Position numbers and translations under genes: made by a program. The notes under the pieces are model-generated. The model was not told the origin of the DNA, searched no databases, and saw only the letters and a program-made list of their open reading frames with translations. This document shows positions 46,384-57,100 of a stretch of 64,000 nucleotides of DNA, piece after piece. Source of the stretch: Agrocybe praecox (taxonomy: Eukaryota; Basidiomycota; Agaricomycetes; Agaricales; Agrocybaceae); the NCBI GenBank assembly GCA_964017145.1, contig OZ024842.1, positions 2,728,001 through 2,792,000 on the forward strand, written 5' to 3'. How positions within the stretch are numbered: position 1 is the stretch's first letter; every line of letters begins with the position of its first letter.

Positions 46384-47938
46384 GTTCAGATAACACTACC
46401 AAAACTGTGTGTCACTGAGGTGAAGATTGAATCGACGAGTCTTTTATGTGTCGTCTGTCAAAGGCTTATTAGCTTTGCCTTCTCTTGGTCTCGGGAAGTC
46501 AAAAGTGATTGTCGGAAAAAGTGGGATTCGGTGAAGCATCGCTTGAGTGGTATCCACTATTACGCCCATGTAGCGAACAGTCCTTAGCTGTAGCAATAGG
46601 AAGAAAGGCAGTGGAGATTACATTTAGGCTTAGTCTTGGCCTTCTACAAAATAGACATTGAATGAATTCGGGGAAACAAGTCGACCTTCTGTATTCATGT
46701 GACCTATTTGAAAGCCAAAAAATTCGGATAAAAACATGTAATATCCTCCAGATCGGATGTATGCACTTGATGCTGAAGCCATGAAATCGGATCTTCCTTG
46801 GCCTAGCCAACCAAAACGCAGAGCACCGAAAGGATGTCCTACACCTGTAATACAGTTGGATAATAGTTAATTCAGACGAGAATGGGTGACTGCTGCTTGA
46901 ATGGTGGTTTCCATTCCGGTCTGTATGTTCCGATCGTATTTCACTAAGAAAGAGAAGTCATCAGCTGAGCTTTCGCAAAATGTACTATGCAATACGAAAA
47001 GGCAGAATTCGCGCTATACGACGATTCCGTGAATCCTGTATCATAGCGAGAAGGAGCGACGAAATATCAATGGCATATTCATATCAAGCAGCCTGCAATC
47101 GGTAAGCGTATAGTTCTGATCCTTTCAAACACATAGAAAGACACAATTGCCGAGTTCTATGCACACATCTGATACAACCTGATGATTTCCCTACGCAAAT
47201 TACAATTTCTTTTAAAATTCGATATTTGAGACGCAAGGACCGGGAGACTAGAGTTTGAGAACTGGATGGCGAGGTTGGTAATGGTTCACATTCAAGTATC
47301 ACAGCGTGAGTAATTCCATCTTGGCTATGTCTCATCATGTGACCGCATAGCGGATCAATAATTTGCTAAGCTCCCGAAGTAAATGTCCGAACGTTGACGC
47401 CTGTTGCCGCTCATTGTCATGCTTCAAACACCTTGTTTCTGCCTCCCCCAAACATGAGCATATGACTGCCATCTGTCATAGAGCTACGAATAAACTGTAA
47501 GATTGGCTGAAACTTTACTTGAAATTTTTGAATCTGGCTTCCTGCAACTGGGTACATACATGTCAGCGCTAATTGTGTTACACCTTTTGACGCGTACTAT
47601 GTTTTAGTTACCGAGCTAGCTATAAATCTAAATTGTCCAAATGCACAGCACATATGTTGAGTCTATGCACGCCCGTTACAGCCATCTCCTTGTAAAAGTT
47701 ACTCCTGAGTCCTATGTACTACTTTCCTTCGGCGTTCATGAATGATGTCACTATCTGCTCCCGTGGATATTCAGAAGATGATCCTCGAAGAAACATCACC
47801 TTTTCCGTGCTATTGCCGTACCATATGGTGGTATATACATGAATTCTTTAATTAAAAGGTATCCTACTCGTCATATTCTCCGCGCCAAAAATCCGGTCTT
47901 TACTGGTAGCGACTCGAGAGATGTGCCTCGGACTACTA
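46384..47938. other. Spacer between the LPMO genes
   Basis: About 1.55 kb. No supported gene. It holds the promoter of LPMO copy 1, including the block at 46506-46520, and the 3' flank of copy 2. Confidence 0.4.
46506..46520 (-). promoter_or_regulatory. Block shared by the two LPMO promoters
   Basis: TGATTGTCGGAAAAA on the plus strand (TTTTTCCGACAATCA in gene sense), 123 bp before the LPMO copy 1 start. The same 15 bp occurs 84 bp before the copy 2 start. Surrounding promoter sequence is much less alike. It may be a transcription factor site or simple retention after duplication. Confidence 0.4.
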
Positions 47939-49515
47939 TCAGTTCAAGCACTGCGAGTAGTAGGCTATTGTGATCGATGTAAGTTAGAGTGATATATCAT
48001 ACAATGAGTAAGTATAACACTTACGGTTGACGACTTGACAGGTGCCTTGAGCACAACCTGTGGCACCACTGTAATAGACAACGAGTGAGCAAACAGTCAA
48101 AAGGAAGTTAGAAAAAAGTTTGAGAAACTTACGTCCATCCGGACTATTTAGGGCATAGAGATCAGCAAAAGAAACATATGTCAAGAATCTAAAATGCTTA
48201 CTCCTCCGCACTGGCCGTATAGGGCCACAGTTCCACCTGAAGTGGGTGTAGATGTAGGTGTTGTGCCCGTAGTCGTACGAACAGTGGTGGTGGTGGTCGC
48301 TGGATGACTGGAGCTCGAGCTAGGGACGCTTCCTCCTCCACTGCTGGACGGTACACTTGTGGGTGCTCCTGGAACGACGGTTGGGACGGTCTTTGGTTGG
48401 CTAGCAGTGTTCCAAGTCGCAGTGGTAGCCCAAGCAGTAGTGGCGATGGCGGGTGCAGCTATGCCATAAGGCGTTGGGCCGGGAACTAGAAAAAGTTTGT
48501 TAACCAAAGAACTTTGGAAAGGAAGCTACGGGCCCTTTCGGAACAAATACTTACTGACGTAGGTGCTGAGAGGTTCGTAAATGTTAATGAGGATACCAGG
48601 ATCGGTGGGACTGTATGCGCCTGGGAATTTAACAGTGGGAGGCTTAGCAGATCCGGAGCCAGAGACGTTAATTTGGTAACATGACATGTACAGTTGAGCT
48701 CCTCCGACCGAGCTTGCAACGTGAAGGGCTGTTCAAAGAAGGATTTTTTTTTTTAGCTTTAGGTCGCCACCCTAGATAATAGAGGACTAAACTGACCAAT
48801 GACTTCAGCGCGAACCAGGTAATTACCGGGTGCAATGTCTTTTGGAACATTGAAAGTGAAGTGACCACAGTTGTCCTAAGATGAACACTGATATAAATGA
48901 TTCGGCGGCATTGTTAAGGACGAAAGACGTACATTCAGGACTTCGGTTCCCCAATACACTGGGTTGTTCGATGGCATTCCAATTTCGGCGACTTTGAACC
49001 AGCTTTGTGAAGAGCCGACAGCAGACGTCGCATCGGATACAGCCGCCATGTAAACCTATTCCAAATCCCCGATAATGTTATCAAGCTGTCATGCTCTAAA
49101 ATTTCAATAGACTAACCTGCACAGGACCAAAGTGATCTCCACCAATGGCTTCATTGGCACATGAGCGGTCACCTGGTTGCTGATGCATCTCGACAGTGAG
49201 CTGGTCACCAGCTGTGAAGTACGTTAGTATGCAATACTCAGGCTGAAAGAGGGCAGTGCCGCTCACCATTGACGGGGCAAACACCGGCGCTTGTGCCAGC
49301 AATATTACACGCAACATCCTACAGACCATTAGAAATGAACTCATCACTGTATATACATTACTTACATTGGTGGTTACACTTGTCACTGGATTATTGCTCG
49401 TAGGTAAGCGAACACAAGAGCTTCCAGCGTCGACACCGTTGATCCAAAGTTCTTGGAAGGTAGCATGAGCGGCGGCAGAGGCGATGAACGCAGCGGTTGC
49501 AAGAACGTAGCGCAT
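47939..49515 (-). CDS. AA9 lytic polysaccharide monooxygenase with CBM1, copy 2
   Basis: Same architecture as copy 1. Signal peptide [16 protein letters not shown], mature His in '[15 protein letters not shown]', copper-site '[13 protein letters not shown]', '[20 protein letters not shown]', '[20 protein letters not shown]'. The Ser/Gly/Thr linker is longer than in copy 1 and has the run 'PSSSGGGSVPSSSSSHPATT'. The CBM1 is 'YGQCGG', then 'GATGCAQGTCQVVN' joined to 'PYYSQCLN', with three aromatic positions for cellulose binding. The last intron splits N|PYYSQ exactly as in copy 1. The catalytic cores differ at few positions, while the linker differs most. It should be a secreted cellulose-active LPMO. 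Confidence 0.9.
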
Positions 49516-50398
49516 ATTGAAGAGTGGGTCCTGATGTCGATTGAAGTGAAGGTGTGCTACGCACTTATATCTACGCTTTTCTTTTCGGAAACATAAAATG
49601 ATTGTCGGAAAAAAGGGCTTCTGGTGGTGATGGGATGACCGCATGAGCCATTTTTGTTGCAGGGGATACTTTTTCGAGGCAACTGGCAAATCATTTTTAA
49701 CGCACGGGAAAGAGTAAAAAACGCCGAAACAAGTAACATGTTTACTTCCCCACTTGCAGCTGATCGTTTTCGAGAGAGGTTCCGGGGAAATAGTGTGGAC
49801 CAACGTGGACCAACGTGATGGAAGTATGTACGGCAAGGCAAAATCTTCGGGAAAAGAGACATCTAATACCTCCAGAGCGAATCCGAGATGATTAGAAATT
49901 GAGTTTTAAGCCAACATTCTTGACTTCTTCTCATCGAAGACAAGACAGACCAGCCGAGTGGACCATGGTCCGTAGAGAGAAACCTTGCTCTTGAGATAAC
50001 AAAAGTTGTGAGAGCGTCCCTAGTTATTCTTCGGTAGAACCCAGTAGTAGAGTCCGACTCCCTGAGTCAAGTTCGCATAAAATCGACCTATCATTCGCGA
50101 TCCTAAGAAAAAACAAATGCGGCCGGTTGAGCTGTCAGTATTAAGTACAGGTATTTCTAACTTCCAGGCAATGCAGGCTGGTCCGAAGTCGGTCCTAATA
50201 CTATATGCGGACTTTTACATGTGTACCAAAAATAGTGTCACCTAGGCAGGTAAGTAGGGTACGGACGCGAGGCAGCTGTGAGGTGTCGCAATGTGGGTGA
50301 AAGAGCTTAGAGATGACGGAGACTCGGGAAATCTGACACTCACCGTTGCTCGGCTGGACGCCGGTGCCGACCATTCCGGGAGACCTAAACACAGGCCG
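49516..50398. other. Intergenic upstream of LPMO copy 2
   Basis: No supported gene. It includes the LPMO copy 2 promoter and ends at the left inverted repeat of the next element. Confidence 0.4.
49599..49613 (-). promoter_or_regulatory. Block shared by the two LPMO promoters
   Basis: Second copy of TGATTGTCGGAAAAA (plus-strand reading), here ATGATTGTCGGAAAAAAGGG, 84 bp before the start codon of LPMO copy 2. See the matching entry at 46506. Confidence 0.4.
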
Positions 50399-50557
50399 GT
50401 GAATCTGAGTTTAAATCCCCGTATTCCCACAATTTTTTGGTTTCACCTCCCCTAAACAAAGTCCCATCTTTAGCCTAAAGGGGAAGTGCGCGTCAAGTCG
50501 CGACGCGTCCCGAATTCTTCACTGCGTAAATTGACGCGACTTTGGACGCGTATTCAC

Positions 50558-50899
50558 ATGGAAAACGTGTCCAATGTTGCAGTTAACTCCAAGGAGATGA
50601 AGATAGTATTACAGAACATCCGAGACTTGCTTTCTGAGCTGCTGGAGTTTACCTACAAGCTGCTGATTCCTCCGAACCTTCAAGGACCTTCTTCAACTTT
50701 CTGGGATGCCTACAGTTCCAACGAAAAGGACACCAGGTACAAAGCTTGCCTTCTCTTGTGGACTGTCACTTATTCTCTGGACCATTCTAGCTCTAGGCAA
50801 CAATTGTTCTCATGTCAGGCTGGAATTGACACACTAATTGTATCCAAGCCGACTATTGGTTCTCTTCTCTCTCAAGTTGTGCAAGTAGCAGAAATCTAA
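50558..50899 (+). CDS. Small hypothetical protein inside the inverted-repeat element
   Basis: From the ATG at 50558, 'MENVSNVAVNSKEMKIVLQN' leads to a helical run 'IRDLLSELLEFTYKLLIPP' and ends '...SLLSQVVQVAEI'. A possible intron (GTACAAAG...TTCTAG, about 50738-50794) keeps the frame whether or not it is spliced. The family is not recognised. It ends almost exactly where the opposite-strand gene ends (tail to tail). It could be a non-functional fragment. Confidence 0.3.
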   Translation: MENVSNVAVNSKEMKIVLQNIRDLLSELLEFTYKLLIPPNLQGPSSTFWDAYSSNEKDTRYKACLLLWTVTYSLDHSSSRQQLFSCQAGIDTLIVSKPTIGSLLSQVVQVAEI

Positions 50900-51881
50900 G
50901 TCTGTATTGAAAATAAGTTTAAGTATGGCACATATTTGAGATACCAAAAGACAGGTACCATAGCATGAGTTTTCTTTTCTTTGGCAACGCTCGTCTCTGC
51001 AGCAGTCGAAATCACAGAGTACAGATACGGCGCAGCTTCTTGGCATTTGGACACTTGCCAGTTTTCTATGACTTCAGGCGTAATAGATTCGAGACTGGGT
51101 AATCTTTCTTTCATCGGTAGCAAGTCCATTTCTCTCGCCACTTCCTCACAAACAACATCAAGAGAGTGGGGACGCATCCACTGATACAGCTTTCCTTTCC
51201 CTTTGCTATCAGCAAGTACGGCGTCAAGAATTTTCTCAAGTTTGGTGTTGCCGTCCTTGTATAGTTCTCTGCGATATTCCCAAAAATCTGGGTTGGCACC
51301 ATCCAATATCTCCACAAAGAGGTCGAATGGACTGATGCGGCCATTACGCAGGACACGCATTGCGTCTTCGATGCATTTTGCATGCAATGTACGATCCCGA
51401 ATATTAAATGGCGCTGAAGTATCGACAATGTCTGATCTAAATGACACAGGTTATAATATATACTGCAGCAGATATGATAGAAAGGAGCGAACGTATGTAA
51501 AGGAGAGACTGTACTCCCTGGGCTACTACTGCTTGTGTTGTTGAGTGTCTCGTTTCCTCTTATCGATATGTCGGATTCATTCTCAGGTCTAATAACATAG
51601 TTCTCGGGTGTGATTTCTGGCTCGAATTTAAATGTTGTAGGGTATGTATGGGTTTGTAGCTCCTGTTCTGCATTATGAACAGGAGCCATTGTCACCGCTG
51701 ATGCCGACATTCCTGGAATGGCAGGGTCCTGGCCATTTGATGGGAAAACGGCAAACCGTGAATCAGACGCAAATAGATCAGCCTTGGGGACTGGAGCCTT
51801 ACGCGCCTTCTTCTTCTTCTCAATTCGTTTTGCTGAGGCCAGGATGTCAGCAGAGCTCCTAGGAATCATGACAATCGACAA
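50896..51881 (-). pseudogene. Truncated gene resembling the N-terminus of DUF6589-type proteins
   Basis: The first exon (51881 to about 51513) is charged and low in structure ('ADILASAKRIEKKKKARKAP'). It joins across an intron to 'RDRTLHAKCIEDAMRVLRNG', 'RISPFDLFVEILDGANPDFW', 'YRRELYKDGNTKLEKILDAV', 'GKGKLYQWMRPHSLDVVCEE' and 'AAPYLYSVISTAAETSVAKE'. From memory, this pattern opens large basidiomycete proteins annotated as DUF6589, which usually continue for many hundred residues. Here it stops after about 300 residues and nothing recognisable follows. It is therefore either a short family member or a 3'-truncated copy. It lies inside the inverted-repeat element. The family link is not verified. 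Confidence 0.4.
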
Positions 51882-52259
51882 TCGGTGAACGACGCTGGCG
51901 GCGATGAGGCCCGCCGCGCGGCACTTCTCTTTTACGCTAAAAAAACGTGACTCTGTTCAGGGGAGGGTGAAACCGACCCTAGCGTTTTAGGAAAATTCCG
52001 TGGGAATATTTCGCTACAGGGATTTAAACTCAGATTCACTGTTACGAGCCTAACTTGAAGTGTCACCACGCGTCGCACTAATTTACTATGTCGATCAAGC
52101 ACAGGACTTCGAGAAGCTAGAGTTTTTGACTATGATCCAGAAATCTTAATGATTTATTCCGAGGAAACTAAAAAATTCTCAACCCATAAACAGCTGCGCA
52201 GTATACATTTGCATACAAAAAACAGTGAACAGGGTGAAATAACAATATATGGCCTTTCA

Positions 52260-53735
52260 TTAGCATGATGTTCTGGGATGGAATGGGAATTTGAGTTTTC
52301 CCGAAGTGTCGTAAATGCCGTAACCGGGCTCTTGATTGTCATTGTAGATGTGCGCAAACCAGCCAACACCGCCAGCTTCAACATTCTTGAGATCTTGGCA
52401 GTGATTATCGAGTAAGATGTAATATTGCTATAACAAAATATTAGTTTCCATGCCGCAAAAGTATTAAATTTGTTCCCGCTGCAAACTCACTTGTTCATTC
52501 GCAACATCGGCGACCGCGAGAGGGCTATTGGGTTGAACGCTCGGGGATGTTATAGAAGGCCAACCATTCTGTGGATTGATATCATGGATAAGTCAAACCA
52601 TATTCATGGCTCCGAGCTCTCTCTGCCGTGCAGCAGCTCTTACCTCATCGAAGTACATTTTCTTGCCATCGCCGTGGTCAATGAACCATTGGAGATCGTT
52701 CAATACGAGAGGCCATGACTCATTGGCTATTATAGCAATTAGTGTCAAGTAAGCACATGCAAGCTGCAGTCTTACCGGTTGAAGCATTTTGTGAGAAGAA
52801 CGGGAGCATATGAATGTTTATGGAATCAATAGCATCTAGCACATCTTGAGCGCCACCTCTTTCCTGATAGCTTGACTTCAGTCAGTACTTGCGTGAAGCA
52901 GAGTTTTTTAAAGCCTATCTCACCCGAAAGCAAGCTCAGATACAGTCACAGGTATGGAAAGACTCGACAGGTTAGCCTTAGCAAGTACAACTTGCTCAGC
53001 GAGTTGGTCGTGAGGAAGGACATTGTCAAAGAGTGGTTCCGATCCAAATTGAAGAACCCTCGTAACAAACTTCGCCTTGGGGTTGCTGTGAAGATTCGCC
53101 AGTAGAGTATCACGTCTTCCAATCCAGATGTCGTCGCCATTAAACCCAAACTGAGAGAACGGAATATTTAAATTTCTCTTGCAAAACACTTGGGTAAATT
53201 TTATTTACCCAAATTAAAGCATGAACACCGAGACCATTTTCCCATGCAGCATTAACTATATCGTCACTTATAAAGGGTGAGTACTCATCAACGAGAACAG
53301 AAGATGCAAAGAGCACTTACTAGAATCCTTCGCGATCACAAGCACCGTAAAGACGAACATACCGCGAATTGAAGTGTTGTCTAATGTCGCGGAATTCGGC
53401 CAGAAGCTGCTCTGCACTTTGACCTTGAAAATGTGAATAAACACGTCTAGCTCGGATTATGGATTGAGAATGGTCATGAATGACATACATGCCGTAACTT
53501 CATAACTAAACCCAAGGAACGCATATTCAGTCTCTGCATCACACCACCAGTTCTTAAGCTCCGAATCAAGAGGCAGGCGACGAGGCATATTGAACCCTAG
53601 GGCGGGGAAGCAATTTTGAGGAGGGGCACCATGTAAATTAACGTCGCGGTGCTTGAGAGATGCCACTGAGGCTGCTTGGGCCACTGACGTTATAAAGGCA
53701 AACCAAAGAGAGAAAGCCAGCAAGATGAGGGCCAT
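52260..53735 (-). CDS. Secreted GH17-type beta-1,3-glucanase
   Basis: The start at 53733-53735 gives a signal peptide (MALILLAFSLWFAFITSVAQ). The catalytic barrel is spread over several exons: 'HFNSRYVRLYGACDREGF', 'AAWENGLGVHALIWFGFNG', 'LQFGSEPLFDN' (the Glu is the likely proton donor), 'SLSIPVTVSELAFG', 'IHMLPFFSQNAST', 'GKKMYFDE' joined to 'NGWPSIT' (the Glu before N-G-W-P is the likely nucleophile) and 'GGVGWFAHIYNDNQEPGYGI'. This is the fungal GH17-like pattern. It should act outside the cell on beta-1,3-glucan, in wall remodelling or glucan use. Both catalytic Glu are present. It ends 'FPFHPRTSC' without an anchor. Confidence 0.8.
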
Positions 53736-54163
53736 GTTCAGGTGCTAAACAAGTCCATTCCTACGCAAGTTCGGTCAGATTTATACAGGATTCGAGGTCT
53801 ATCTCCAGTTCAAGAGCAGTCTCTTCTCAGAGCAAGTCGGGCCGATAAAGAAGGTCGCGCTATAGCCCATAGAAGAATAAAAATATAAAGTCCTATTTGG
53901 GGTCAAGAAACCTCGTGGAGATGAATGAAGAGGGAGGAGAAATGGGAAGAATTGAGTGAAGAAAGCTAAAGCATACGCTATTGGCAAAACGGCATAAGAT
54001 CCCATGATCATACACAAAATTTCTTGAATGTTCATTATCGAGAGTAGTCTAGAAAGGTGATAGTGTCACTGTCTGATCGAAGGAGGATAATAATCAGCCT
54101 TACCGTCGATCATTTTAATCCATAAATAGTCATTAATGATATTTGTTAATTTCCATCGCAGTA
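53736..54163. other. Intergenic
   Basis: About 430 bp between the GH17 gene and the gelsolin-domain gene. No supported gene; a 78-codon minus-strand frame here looks like chance. Confidence 0.4.
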
Positions 54164-57100
54164 TCATGCAGTAACATCACCGACTCCCAGAGGCAACATA
54201 TTAGGGTCTTTCAGCGCTGTTTGCTCCCAAAAGTTCGTAGAGAGCTAAATTTAGGGAATTAGTGTTTAGTTGCAATAGGTGGCATAGAAAACGCACATGC
54301 TTCATCGCATCGGAATAGTTCAGCAAGTTCATATGATCAGGGATTTCACCGTCATTCTACGAGATGTTCAACCCCTTGCAAATATAGAAGCCAAGGATGC
54401 ACTTACCAGCCACGCTTCATCCAAGTCACGAGTTCCCAGTCGAAGATCCAGAGGAATTTGCGAAGGAACAATTAGCACATGGACTGTGGGAAGATACGGT
54501 CTCTTAGGAGCGACCTCTGAGGCCATATTCTAACGGTCCGACAAATGTGAAGAGAGCTTCGACGTTATTTTTGAAGATGAAGCTTACCACCGCAAGATCA
54601 ACAGCAAGCTTGATGGAGCGCCTGTTCCCTCGTGCCTCTTTTCCCACTAATACAAAGAGTTCCCAAATAAAGTTGACGACATAAACGGATTTATGGAGTT
54701 CTCGTTCCGTGGAAATGAATTTAACGGGATTTATCTATAAATTTCATCAGAAACCTTGAAATTTTTTTTAAAGAAGAGTACCATACCGAATGGCCAAGAC
54801 TGTCGACGCCAACTCTCCAAATCATGGGATCAATATCCAGTGCGTCCTTTCTCCATCGCCAGTAATCAGCCCTCGCGAACTCTTCATTTCCCAAGATCAT
54901 CCAAAAGATTTCATCATCATCATCCTCTCCTTCTACAAGTACAGTTGGTGTTATAGGATCTGGTGAAAATGCTTGCGCGTATTTCAACGCAGCCTCTCTT
55001 TCTTGAGTGGTGGATCCACACCCATGCCACACGTAAATAGACCCTAGAATAGTGAAGCAATAACTATAAGCAGAGCACAGATTTTTGATGTTCTGCAAAA
55101 ATGTAAATATGATTTCATGGATCAATGTCTTTGCAATCATACCAGATCGTGTTCATCAATGATGATAAACCCGTGAAGAGATCTTATTAGATGCATGGTA
55201 GTGTTGTCTGAGCTCCAATGAGCACGGGCTCCCTGAATTTTTATTAGTATGTGCAGTGCCAAATGTGAGGAGTTCTCCAGCATACCTGACGGATGGCTAA
55301 TTGACCACCAAGAATTCCAATCAACTCAGGCGGTTCTGCTAGTTGATAGACGATTGTCTACGATGAAGAAAATTTAATCACGTCAGTAAAAGATTCAAGA
55401 TACTTGTCAATGCTGGGTGGGATCTCACAGCTGTAGTTCCATAACGCTTGGCCAGATCATTCAGTTTTTTTCCTTCGCGATCACCCAGAATGCTCTTTCT
55501 ACCTAACCAGCACCAGACTGCAGTGTTGGCTAAACCGGTCGACTTCGACTTAGTCCGATGGATGATAGCAAGTATTTCTGAATCGTAAAAAACATCAAGG
55601 TTCCTCGATAGAGGGGTTGCAGCGGTCCCAGTGATGACTAAAACCTCTACAGAGATAGTATGTTCGTCAGGCGACACGCTCCAGGTCGGTGATGGCTTGA
55701 GCAGGCTAGCGATGTCGATGTCGGCTGAGATTGGATCATATTCGTCCTCTTAAAAAACGAATATTAGGAATTGGGGGTAAACTTAGAAAAAGAGGACGAA
55801 CTGTTCGTGACATTATCAGTTGTAACTATTGGTTCAACGACCCCCTGTTCATCACCATCTTCCGCCTCAACGCGTTCATCGACATGTGCAACAATCTCTT
55901 CAAGACTAACTGCATTATCTAACTTCGGTTGAACGCGAGGTAATGTAGCGGCTGGCGACGGAGTAGGTGTTGCCTCTTCTTTCAAAGAAGGCAAAATGAT
56001 TGCAGAGTATTTCTCATAGCTAGATCTCCGCCTCTCCGCTTGCAGCTGGGATAAGGCATCTCGTGGTTTCGCAAGATATTCCACAGGAGACGGAGTAAGC
56101 TCTGGTTCGTCCTTGATGTCAAGAGTCGATATCTCATTGCTAGGGTGATGAAGAAGAGTTTGTGCAACTTCCATGACAGTGGGTCGACTGCCCGTACTCG
56201 GAATTCGGACATGTTTCCCTTTGACAGGTGAAGATGGTAGGGACAATGGCGACGGCTTACGGAAAGAAGGAGACGAAGGAGGAATAGTCGGACGATTTTC
56301 TTCCTTTAAAAAGACTGGGAGAATGTGAGGTGCGCTTTCTTGTCTTGAAACGTCTTGCTGCGCTTCGCTCAAGCTATCACCACTGATCTCAATAACTTCA
56401 TGCTCCCGAGCCTCCTTAATTACTTCTGGAGAATTCGGTAGCGCTGTGACCCAGTCCTGCGCCTGGATCAGGCCATCGTTATGATCAGTTAGTATAGTCA
56501 ACGGAGAGGTAGTCTGTACAGGTTGCGGAATGGCTCTGTCGTTTGTAATAGAGCGAAATGTCGATTCGTCCTCTGGTAAACGATTGTCTTCAGGCGTCAG
56601 ATTGGTCGACGTAATCACATCGCTTGCTTTCCTTGGCTTGCGAGGCCTGGATTTTGTAGGCTGTCACACAGAAAATTTCAAAATAAAAAGTTCGCGATAT
56701 GAAATGATAAATGCACAGAGAATATGATTGTGAATCAAAAAAAAAATACAGGACATAGAACACCAATGTGAGTAGGTTCCGACGTAGGCATTACCAGGAT
56801 TAACGCACATGGATCAGAGGCTTCTTGGACGAAGGCAAAACTTCGGGAGGATCATTGAATTGACCGATGTCCTTCCGACCTTGTCCAGATACGTGCTTCA
56901 TTCCTAATTCGTCGACATGACGCAGTTGAGATAGATCAGTCACAGACTTGCTCGGCTTAATTAGCACCATCGTTGTCGCTGACCCGAGGCCAGGAGTGCG
57001 CGATCGTTGGAATGGTTCAATTGGATTAATTGGTCCTTCCGTCAGAGATTTAGTTGTGTCGAAAGATGGAGGGCCACTTGCTTGAACAGTGCGTCGCAAG

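Larger units (their letters stand above)
50399..52039. mobile_element. Candidate DNA element with about 100 bp imperfect inverted repeats
   Basis: The left end at 50399 and the reverse complement of the right end at 52039 both read GTGAATCTGAGTTTAAATCC. They then share 'TATTCCCAC', 'GGTTTCACC', 'TCCCCT.AACA.AGTC', 'TTTAGC.TAAA' and 'GAAGTGC', over about 100 bp on the left and 130 bp on the right. Two gene-like frames point inward from these ends: a plus-strand frame at 50558-50899 and a minus-strand gene at 50896-51881. No clear target-site duplication is seen. Superfamily unknown. It could alternatively be an inverted duplication of a promoter, but the sharp outer ends favour an element. Confidence 0.5.

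Noticed and set aside
50398..50440. tRNA T-arm-like sequence (GAGTTTAAATCCCCG)
   Set aside because: No acceptor, D or anticodon arm can be built around it, and the same sequence forms the inverted repeat at 52039.
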